From NCBI GenBank assembly GCA_030180135.1, contig CM058236.1, positions 4,588,001-4,652,000 on the forward strand: a stretch of DNA of 64,000 bases, in the 5' to 3' direction. Positions 56,703 to 64,000 of this stretch are shown here, piece by piece (position 1 is the first letter of the stretch; the number at the start of each line of letters is the position of its first letter). The notes below the pieces were generated by a model, which saw only the letters and a program-made list of their open reading frames with translations, did not search any database and had not been told where the DNA came from. The translations under genes and the position numbers were made by a program. The DNA comes from Orychophragmus violaceus (taxonomy: Eukaryota > Streptophyta > Magnoliopsida > Brassicales > Brassicaceae).

Positions 56703-57294
56703 TACCTCCGTTGAAAGGAGCCTTTGTCGTTTTACTTAATAAACAAGATCCACTTTACTCATTATGATTCTCAATCAGATGAGCCCAAAAGCCCATCACT
56801 ATGGAGCTTCTGAATCTATTTCTCATTTTTGTAGCCCAAAACGACAATGCCAGAGAGAAGTTTGACTCGTACTATTTGACTTGAATCTCTTGGTATTAAT
56901 GTTATAGTTATGCACATTCTGGTTTAGAACATAAAGTCCATTCTCTAATGGATTGTTACTATAAAATATATCACTGTAATCAAATGAATAACACTTATTC
57001 TTAACTTGAAAACTGATATCCTTCCATATCCAAACAAGGAATAGAAATAATCTTTCTGCTCATAGCAGGTACATAGTAGCAGTTTTAAGTTCAAAACATG
57101 CCATAAAAGGAAAAACAAATGAAATACTCCTACGGTTAATGCATCAACTCTTGCTCCATTCCCACTCATAGGTCCACTTGTCCTTTCTCCATAGTCCTAC
57201 TTTTGCTCAGGCCCTGCACATTTTCACAAAATATGAGTACCACAACTGGTATCAAATACCCAATAAGTAGGACTATAAGAAGTAACATTTACTT

Positions 57295-58173
57295 CTATAA
57301 CATAATACCTGAAGAAGAAGTCTCGTACGTCTTCTTCAGCTTCTCATAATCTTCCAGGAATTTATTGCAGTTTCTTTTCAAATGCCCATAATCATTACAA
57401 TAACGGCACTTAACATCTTCAGGAGGACTGGTTTTAACCTTAGGAGCTTGGCCAGACTCGCTTGGATTCACAATCGAGCTCGTCTTGCCATCACCTTTGT
57501 TCTTACCAAGTTTCTTAAACTTTTTACCCTTTTGTACCATAAGGACATCTGGGGTGTCCTTCTTGATGTTAGGTTCAGCAGTCTTAAGCATCCCATGCAA
57601 TTCAGTCAACGTCTTCGTCAAGTTGTTCATGTTATAGTTCATAACAAATTGATCATAGCTTGACGGCAATGACTGCAGAATGATGTCAGTAGCCAACTCT
57701 TGGCTAATGGGACAATCCAGTTTCCCCAGGTTATCAATATAACCCATCATCTTAATGACATGAGGAATAACTGGTTCGCCCTTTGGTAGCTTGCACTCAA
57801 TCAGAGATCTTACCGTCTGGTATCTCTGAGTTCGTGCCTGCTCCTGAAACATACTTTTCAGGCCAGTGATCATCTCTATTGGAGACTCCACGTACTCATA
57901 TTGCTTCTGCAATTCCGAGTTCATGGTAGCCAACATGAGACAAGTCACATCTACCGCATCATTAGAATGCTTGTCCCAAGCATCCTTATCTGACTGCCAG
58001 GCATTTGCTCGGTACTTCTTGGGGAGAACTTTCTCAAGGACATAGTCCTTTTTCTCCTGTTTGAGAACAATTCTCAAGTTCCGATACCATTCAAGAAAGT
58101 TGGATCCATTTAACTTGTCCTTCTCAAGGACGGATCGTAGGGAGAAATTGTTATGATGATTTGTGCTAGACAT
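57295..58173 (-). pseudogene. Copia-4 gag (open frame, 292 aa)
   Basis: Starts MSSTNHHNNFSLRSVLEKDKLNGSNFLEWYRNLRIVLKQEKKDYVLEK. The UBN2-type gag body is complete and the CCHC knuckle is CRYCNDYGHLKRNC (Cys-X2-Cys-X4-His-X4-Cys). It then stops at 57295 after TSSSGIML where the intact relative continues into protease. I chose the ATG at 58173 because homology begins there, although the frame is open further up. Gag alone could still be expressed; without pol the element is dead. Confidence 0.8.
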
Positions 58174-59248
58174 AGCTGAAAACAAGGGAGGTTTAGTTAT
58201 GATGTTCAAGAAATGAGAAGTCTTAACAATTAAGAAAACTCGCATTATATTCAAACATTGTTTCCTCAGATGAATATAATGATGCAAGACCCATACTTCA
58301 CTAAACTTGAGTGAGCCACTGGCTATCACCCAAATTTAGCTATCTAGGTAAGCAACAACTTTGCTAGTTATATCCAATATAACTCTTGGTTGTGGATTGA
58401 CATCTCATATCAAATCCACCTGATGTCTCTAGGCCCAAAACGATTTTGATAGCCCAGACAAGTAAACCAATCTCTTAAGTCATGTAATTGTTGACGCCTT
58501 GCACTGCAAGCCCATCAACACGATTACTTCCTGCCTTACTCATGTAATTGTGGATACCTTGCACTGCAAGCCTATCGCTCAATGAAACAAGTCTTGACAG
58601 TTGGCAAGATTGGAAAGACATATAAATATACTTGATATTTAGTTGAGGAACGGAACCTTTAAAACGTTCAGTTTTATTATGTTTTAATTCTTCTAATTAA
58701 ATGATTTATCTTGCTTTGGTTCTGTGATTTCAGGTTCCATAACCTAAACCATCAAATCTTGTGTCGACCGACACTACTTTAGTGTCGATCGATGCTGATT
58801 AACCAAAACCAATCTGCGATAACCGATCAATCCAATTGACCCGGTTTTGAGTACCGGTCAGTGTCGATCGATGCTACATTAGCATCGGTCGATACCAACC
58901 CAATCGCAATAAACCATTCTTAGCGTTTAACCATCATTAACCAAGCTCGATAACCGGTCCAATCCAATTGAACCGATTCATCAATCTCGCGAGGTTTGTG
59001 TCGACCGACACAACTCTTGTGTCGATCGACACTAGGCAAAATATAAGTTTTATTCGGGTTTTCGCCCTGTGTCGATCGACGCCGGATTGGCATCGATCGA
59101 CACCATGCGAAAAACCCTAAAACGTTTTTCGAACAAAACCCTAAACTAGGTTACTTTGATCAAAACGAGTTTTAGCATGCTTGTATCAATCATACAGAGA
59201 TCCAGATTCAACCAATCTAATCAACATGCTACAGATTCAATGAAACAT
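58174..59248 (-). other. Copia-4 untranslated leader
   Basis: About 1.1 kb between primer site and gag. Holds four dyad pairs near the primer-site end and Pro/Arg-rich nonsense frames only. A ~58-bp repeat (ATGTAATTGTTGACGCCTTGCACTGCAAGCCTATC type) occurs twice at 58483-58575. Confidence 0.6.
58761..59103. repeat. Four CGATCG dyad pairs, Copia-4 leader
   Basis: Pairs 58761/58782, 58861/58882, 58998/59019 and 59069/59090, all exactly 21 bp apart. Confidence 0.9.
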
Positions 59249-59262
59249 GGCTCTGATACCAC

Positions 59263-59942
59263 TGAAGGAATTTCTAGCAGTTCCTAATCCAATTAGGCAA
59301 CCCTGGTCTGAATTCCAAGCCTAGGATCTAGGGTTCATGTAATTGAATCTAGGGATCTCAGAATTACCTGGTTATTAGCAGCGGAAGATTTGCAGATAAT
59401 CGAGATCCAGACCGCCTCAAATGCTGCGCCTCTACTGGTATCCACACGCACACAAACTGAACAGAAGGGATGCTAGTGCCTTTAGAGATCAGATCTCTCA
59501 AGAGGTTTCTGTTTTTTTTCTGGTGGCTGTAAATTAGGTTAGAAATCAGTTTAGGTCGACCATATATCTTATATATGTCGACTTAAACCATAACGGAATT
59601 AACCAACGATTAAACCGAATTAATCTGATTAATCCGCGAGTTGCATCGATCGATGCACTATCTGCAACGATCGACACTGCCCCAGAATATTGATATCGAA
59701 TGCATATCAAATATGCATTCACTGGATCATTACATTAATGATCAACCTCGTCTTTAACGCCCAGTTTGCTTAGGTGTGTGACCCTGTAGGATCATATAAC
59801 ACTAGCAATGAGTTCTAAACTCATTGATCATAAGTGGCTTCTAGCAAAGCATTATGACTACCTAGTATTATATGATTGTCTCATCTCGACAATACAACTA
59901 TCACTTAGAGTAAGTACAAAAGATTTCAGGACATTCCCAACA
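59263..59942 (-). repeat. Copia-4 5' LTR
   Basis: 680 bp; dyad pair 59643-59677. Target duplication AGCCA follows at 59943. Confidence 0.93.
59643..59677. repeat. CGATCG dyad pair, Copia-4 5' LTR
   Basis: GCATCGATCGATGC and GCAACGATCGACAC, 21 bp apart; the second word differs from the 3' LTR by one base. Confidence 0.9.
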
Positions 59943-60318
59943 AGCCATCGCTTGTTTAAAAAAAAAAAAAGTTTTATATAAAAGATGGACAAAGAAATTT
60001 TGTCCTTATCTAATGAGTCTTCTACATTAATCACCAAAACCAATAGATGTTGAAGGATTGAAGACAAGCCAAAGTGATTGGTTTAAAAAAAAAGTGATTG
60101 TGTCTTATGACAATAGAATGATGACCACAATGTGGTTATGAAATTTTGAACGTGAATCTATCGTATCGATTGATTCGTTCAGTTTGATGTTATCTCATTC
60201 TCTTGACTAACATCCTTTTGATTCGACTTTTCGCTATCGTGAGTTGTTATTTATTTCGCAGTCGCGAACTATCTTTGGACATCGCAATCACGAATTTTGT
60301 CCCTTACTACTTGAAGAA

Positions 60319-60480
60319 CCCTACGATCGGGTATAAACGTCGATGATGACCCGACGGCCGGGTATTGCAGCCTAATTGACCCTACGAGCGGGTATAAACG
60401 TCGCTGAAGAACTCTACGACCGAGTATAAATGTCAATTTGATGACGTGACGATAAGGTATATTGTCGATACTTTGAAGAT
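60319..60480 (+). repeat. Minisatellite of ~31-bp units in the TRIM-like interior
   Basis: About five diverged units starting near 60319, 60350, 60380, 60412 and 60445, each of the form CCCTACGA-CGGGTATAAACGTC...GA. Ends shortly before the purine tract and second LTR. Confidence 0.7.
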
Positions 60481-60528
60481 TTCTCCAATCTCATATGTGT
60501 TACCACATATGAGCTTGTGGGAGGGTAT

Positions 60529-60778
60529 TGAGAGATCTAGAGAAGATCGACCATATCAAGAAAGGTCGAGAAGAATCAAGAAGGTTCTAGAAAGATAGAG
60601 ACGAATATCTAAGAATATGAAATTTACCATTATCTCTAATATATTATATTCCATATTAGTTTAGGAATTAAGCTAATTCTACCACTATATAAGCCTATAC
60701 ATATTGTACTTTATTCTCATGAAAGTCTAATATAATTCTTCTTAAATACTTTGTGTTCTTATTCTCATCAACTTATCA
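60529..60778 (+). repeat. TRIM-like LTR, second copy
   Basis: 250 bp, preceded by purine tract TGTGGGAGGG and followed by TATCAGAGC (primer-site type). Confidence 0.75.
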
Positions 60779-60831
60779 AAACTATCAGAGCGGGTGATTC
60801 TTCGGGATCAAAACTAATGCTTCTGCTTCTA

Positions 60832-61159
60832 TGTACCCTCTTTCTGCAGGCGTTAAGAGATCATCATCTGGTTGCACATTTGCATCCTCGCTCTCCTTTT
60901 CACTCCTACCAGCTTCTTCTTCATCTTCTTCTCCTTCAATCAATTTACCCAATGCTTTTGTGTTTTCTCCTTCTATGAGTTGATGTTCAGTAATTTTAAG
61001 AGCTTGTTCTTCGTGTTTCTTTTGTTTCTTCTTCTTCTTCTTCTTTACTCCACCTGCTTTCACATCTAAAGCCTTCCCTTTTATCTTTAGCTTCCCTCCA
61101 ATAACATTGTTGTATGCCGAAATCTCTCTGATAAAGCAGATGTTTCGCGAAGGAGCCAT
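60832..61159 (-). pseudogene. Captured FAM32A-like gene fragment
   Basis: Minus-strand frame reads SAYNNVIGGKLKIKGKALDVKAGG, a long Lys-run, an acidic stretch, then LLTPAERGYIE. This matches plant FAM32A-like proteins (small, basic, nuclear, spliceosome-associated in human), whose usual length is ~120-140 aa. The C-terminal conserved part after AER-YIE is missing and the frame runs on into reverse-complemented TRIM leader. The usual first Met before SAY reads as Ile (ATG to ATT); an upstream in-frame ATG at 61159 supplies another possible start. Probably a truncated, intronless-looking copy. The parent gene is not in the window. Confidence 0.75.
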
Positions 61160-61258
61160 TGTAGATCTATAGTGTATTCACCCTGATAATCACTAGAGGA
61201 TCCATAGGTGAGAAGCATAGTCTGAAATCGAAAGAGGAGTTTGCAGAACGTGAGAACG
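61160..61258 (-). other. 5' leader of the captured FAM32A-like fragment
   Basis: About 100 bp between the inverted LTR fragment and the ATG, probably the captured gene's 5' UTR. Confidence 0.4.
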
Positions 61259-61453
61259 AGAACGTGAGTACAATATGCATAGGCTTATATAGTGGTAGAA
61301 TTAGCCTAATTCCTAAACTAATATGAAATATAGTATATTAGAGATAATGGTAAATTTCCTATTTTTAGATATTCGTTTCTATCTTTCTAGAACTTTCTTG
61401 ATTCTTCTCGATCTTTCTTCATATGGTCGATCTTCTATAGATCTTCCAATAAT
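61259..61453 (-). mobile_element. Inverted TRIM-like LTR fragment
   Basis: The reverse complement matches the first ~195 bp of the LTRs at 52621 and 60529 including the TATA box (CTATATAAGCC, about 61288-61298), but stops before the LTR 3' end. It points toward the FAM32A-like fragment on the same strand. Confidence 0.75.
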
Positions 61454-62166
61454 AAAAACATATAATTGGTAAGCGTTTATTCAAAATATATTTTCTATTT
61501 TTAGTTTAATTTTCGATGGTTTTATTTGGTACGCTTGTATTTTTAAAATTCATTTTTTTGGATTTTTGTTTCCCATATTTTTTTTTTGTACATTTGTATT
61601 GTTGCTTTACTTTTTACCAGCTTTTTTTAGCTTTTGAAGTGATAATTAAGATATAAAAATGAAAAAAGCGACACACAATCTCAAACTACAACTAAAATGA
61701 ATTATACAAAATTACTTATCTAAATGAAGAGATGGTTTGTTTTATGATTAGAATTAGCTCTCGTTATTAGACACAAAATGAAACTTGAAAGTTGAAAGAG
61801 AAGTCGATTAGAAAAGTCAATTATATATACCGCGCGAGCACAAACTAAACATTAACAATGATCAAAACGATCAGTGCTAGGGTTTTGCCTAGCTAAAAAA
61901 AACTGATTAGCAACCATTACGAATGGGATATTCTCAGTGTATATATACTCGTGTTACACGAGTCGTGTATGTACTCCGTTCTGATATACAAAAAACACCT
62001 TTCTTAAAATATTCATAGTTATAACCATTTTAGTTAAGTTCAGTTTGCTTCCACTGAAATATGTTTTAGAAATGCCACTATTAAAAGAAGTATTTTACTT
62101 TATTTATTTATTTTGCATATCTAATTTTCATAAACTATCCGCCATCAATCTGCAAAATCGATATCT
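61454..62166. other. AT-rich spacer, no gene seen
   Basis: Low-complexity AT-rich DNA without recognisable features. Confidence 0.5.
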
Positions 62167-62176
62167 TATATCCTAA

Positions 62177-62956
62177 TATCCACTGCTCTCTCTCTCTAGC
62201 TTAGTGAGAGAAGTTTCTCTCAAGTTAGAGATTCCTCATCTATTCTTTTCCGATTTCTATCCTTCAGAAGAGATGAGTCGATTTGAGCGGTGTTCGTTTT
62301 GTTGGTTCACCGGATTTCTCTCCGGTTTATCCCTTTTTGTTTGTTAATACTGTCCGACTTCGATCGGACTTCTTTTTGGTTTGAATAAGGTCTCCGGTTC
62401 TTCCGGTGTTGCTCCCATCTGAGAAATTTTCCGATTAATATCAGAATTATCAGATCACCTTTCCCTTCCCGTCAACGCGACCGTTTTTCTTCCTCCTCTC
62501 CCTCGATTCTTCCATTTTCCTGGATTAATATCTTCGTCGCTATTGCCCGACAGACTTTGGACGTTTCAATGGCCAAATCGTTGGTTTGGCCGGCGGTGGA
62601 GCCTCCTCGCGGTGGTTGCGATCGGCGAGAAGATGAAGCTGCTTTTCTCTTGTGGCGGTTCATGGTTGGTGGTGCTTTGACGGAAAGGTCCGATCTGCGG
62701 CTTGGCTCGACTCAGGGACAAAGATTATGTGTCGCGGCAATTTTCGGTGGCTTCTCCGGAGGAGCAGTTCGATCGGCGGTTACATGGCGGCGTTGTCTTC
62801 CTGCTCGACATGTGGGCTCTTCATGCTTATCCGATTTCGGTAGCATTTGGGCCTTTTGGGCCTGTTTTTCCTATTCTCTGTTCGACTTTTATGTATTCGG
62901 GCATGCTGTAATCTTTTGCCCTTTTAGGCTTTTCTACATATGGTTGGCCAAAAAAA
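62177..62956 (+). mobile_element. Non-coding poly(A) retroposon, copy 4 (Sadhu-like), 10-bp TSD
   Basis: Flanked by TATATCCTAA at 62167-62176 and 62957-62966, with poly(A) at 62950-62956. CTCTCTCTCT-rich start and G/T-rich, CCGG-containing body. Related to copy 3 by its first ~100 bp. The 139-codon open frame (62557-62976) crosses the poly(A) and is not a gene. Confidence 0.72.
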
Positions 62957-62966
62957 TATATCCTAA

Positions 62967-63545
62967 AAAGTTATGAGATTTAATCCACGTCTACATATCC
63001 CCTAACTGTGAGATCGGAAATTCACACCAAGGATTTGTAATCGTGGATTTGGACTTTTGGATATAAAGATTATATAGATTTCCTATGAATCAAAGACTTT
63101 ATTGAGATTGATCGTTGAGATAGAACAAACACAATCGAATAGAAAGTACAAAGTATGATAATCTAGCTATCTAGTCGAAGTGTTCTTGATTAGGGTTGGA
63201 ATGTCTTGAATGAATCGCCACTTCTTCTTTAAATAGTCCTTGACTTCGTTCTCTCAGTTCCGATCTTTCGGCCTCGCCGTGGTAACGATCTCTGAGATTC
63301 GCGGGAATCGGTTGAACCGACGAAGACCATGTCGTTCTACCTTTACGTCGTCTCGTATCGAGCTCGAGCTCGATTATTTCTTGTTTCGGTTGTCATTTGG
63401 GCCTTGGCCAGATCGCGGTCGTATGGGCCCAGAATGGATGACGGTCGAGCTCTTTGTCTTGATTATTGAACGGGCTCATGATTGTGGGCCTTTGTTTTTG
63501 TTTATCAATGGGCCGGATTTCCTACAGGGAAATCCAGCACCAACA
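62967..63545 (-). mobile_element. Possible 3' LTR of an element continuing past the right edge
   Basis: On the minus strand a purine tract GGGCTGGGGGCTAT (63559-63546) is followed by TGTTGGTGCTGG at 63545, a typical tract-to-LTR junction. AATAAAG at about 63100 on that strand could be a poly(A) signal. The LTR end and target duplication were not found. Confidence 0.4.
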
Positions 63546-63560
63546 ATAGCCCCCAGCCCA

Positions 63561-64000
63561 TTAATCTTGACGAGTCGAGGTTAATGGGCGGTGGACGTCC
63601 TCGGGAAGACGCGCGTGCCTTGGGTGTTGAAAAATCTAATGATTATTTTTGCCCCGTCCGTAGATCTTGTTTTGATCGAGCGATCGAGATCTAGTGCGTG
63701 GATCGAACTGACCTGCTCGTGGCGCGTTTGATGGTTTTGGCGTATATTCGTTAAGAGGATCTCATCTTCTACCGTCGATCTGGTCGATCACTAACGGCTG
63801 AGATTTGAGGGTTACGAAGGGTCTCTTCAAACTCGATCTTTTGCTGACGTGACTTGGCCGTCACACGTTCATAGCCGTCGATCTCAAATCAACGGTTGAG
63901 ATAGGGGAAAAGCGAGGAGTTGCAGCCGTCTCGACCTTCTCGTAATTATTACGAGTTTGGAATCGTACGGTCGAGATTTTGCACGATTCCCACTACAGAT
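63561..64000 (-). other. Right-edge sequence, possibly element interior
   Basis: Non-coding, GATCGA/GTCGA-rich. If the LTR call is right, this is the 3' internal part of that element. Confidence 0.3.

Larger units (their letters stand above)
54582..57294 (-). pseudogene. Copia-4 pol remnants
   Basis: From high to low coordinates: protease/linker pieces (57169-56945), integrase core pieces GFIHTDVYGPMSTSARGKFQYFITFTD (about 56640), IPHEMWNVNVSDLSIMEIWSCETYIKSLISDKLTPKSDKCYFIGCPNKTKACYF (56260-55874), RT WQMDVKTVFLNGILEKDVYLTQPE...IYGLKQASRSWNLRFDEVVKRFDFIRNEEEPCVYKKTSGS (55267-54905) with YVDN in place of YVDD, and a truncated stretch to 54582. RNase H is missing. Stops, shifts and two insertions inactivate it. 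Confidence 0.85.
53108..59942 (-). mobile_element. Decayed Copia element (Copia-4)
   Basis: LTRs 53108-53786 and 59263-59942 (679/680 bp), target duplication AGCCA (53103-53107, 59943-59947). PBS TGGTATCAGAGCC at about 59249-59261 on the minus strand; purine tract next to 53786. Gag is open, pol is broken. Pol also carries two stretches of CGATCG-bearing DNA not present in the intact Copia-3 protein. LTR differences about 8-9. Confidence 0.93.
52621..60778 (+). mobile_element. Short-LTR non-coding (TRIM-like) retrotransposon, split by Copia-4
   Basis: LTR 52621-52871 (TGGGAGATCTAGAG...CTTATCA) and LTR 60529-60778 (TGAGAGATCTAGAG...CTTATCA). A Met-tRNA-type primer site TATCAGAGC follows each. 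The purine tract TGTGGGAGGG is just before the second. With Copia-4 removed, the interior is about 0.8 kb and non-coding. The second LTR is followed by another primer site and leader, so the structure is LTR-internal-LTR-internal, as from unequal recombination or a tandem insertion. Confidence 0.7.

Noticed and set aside
6198..59677. Dyad words as auxin response factor sites (TGTCGA/TGTCGG inverted repeats)
   Set aside because: GTGTCGATCGACAC contains TGTC/GACA, but the equally common GCATCGATCGATGC and GCAACGATCGTTGC forms have none, so the conserved part is CGATCG and the arms, not TGTC.
62557..62976. 139-codon plus-strand frame
   Set aside because: Runs through the poly(A) and target duplication of retroposon copy 4, so it cannot be a conserved gene.

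Overview
Plant nuclear DNA, almost certainly from a Brassicaceae species. The one clear host gene (2583-4016, minus strand) encodes a cycling Dof factor that I recognise as the counterpart of Arabidopsis Dof1.3/CDF6. Nearly everything else is layered transposable elements, as in pericentromeric or gene-poor chromatin.

Layout: a Copia LTR runs off the left edge (1-77) next to a LINE RNase H remnant (78-731). A short TAGTATTAC array (1185-1330) and the Dof gene follow. From 4462 to about 12410 lie two related non-coding poly(A) retroposons, the second split by a complete non-autonomous Athila-like element (6002-11251; LTRs 1184 bp; target duplication TGGTC). A plus-strand LINE remnant (12445-14140) and a probable SINE (14812-15060) lead into a five-level nest. 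A minus-strand L1 LINE (15238-47740) is split by a large solo LTR (17505-44919, target duplication GGGTG). The LTR is split by a decayed Copia element (20251-44085, ATTAT), which is split by an Athila-like element (22654-39530, GCTAC). That element is split by an intact minus-strand Copia element (27733-35489, CATTC) with a 1325-residue uninterrupted polyprotein and nearly identical LTRs. Target duplications mark every inner level. To the right are a 346-bp MULE-type MITE, a truncated CACTA element, another poly(A) retroposon, and a short-LTR (TRIM-like) element hosting a decayed minus-strand Copia element (53108-59942, AGCCA). Beyond them lie a captured FAM32A-like gene fragment beside an inverted LTR, a fourth poly(A) retroposon, and a possible further LTR element at the right edge.

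The most striking signal is a dyad motif, GYRWCGATCGWYRC (for example GTGTCGATCGACAC, GCATCGATCGATGC, GCAACGATCGTTGC). It occurs as pairs whose starts are 20-23 bp apart, most often 21. I count 37 pairs, confined to four LTR retrotransposons from two unrelated superfamilies (two Copia, two Athila-like). In all four the pair sits in U3, 44-110 bp upstream of a TATA box. Further pairs lie in leaders, in non-coding 3' regions and inside reading frames, and two places in the 53108-59942 Copia element look like insertions of motif-bearing DNA into coding sequence. This looks like a shared cis-regulatory module that spreads between TE families, conceptually like the VANDAL/VANC anti-silencing motif, and I do not know of a description of it.

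Coordinates and comparisons were made by eye; sequence identities and ages are rough.
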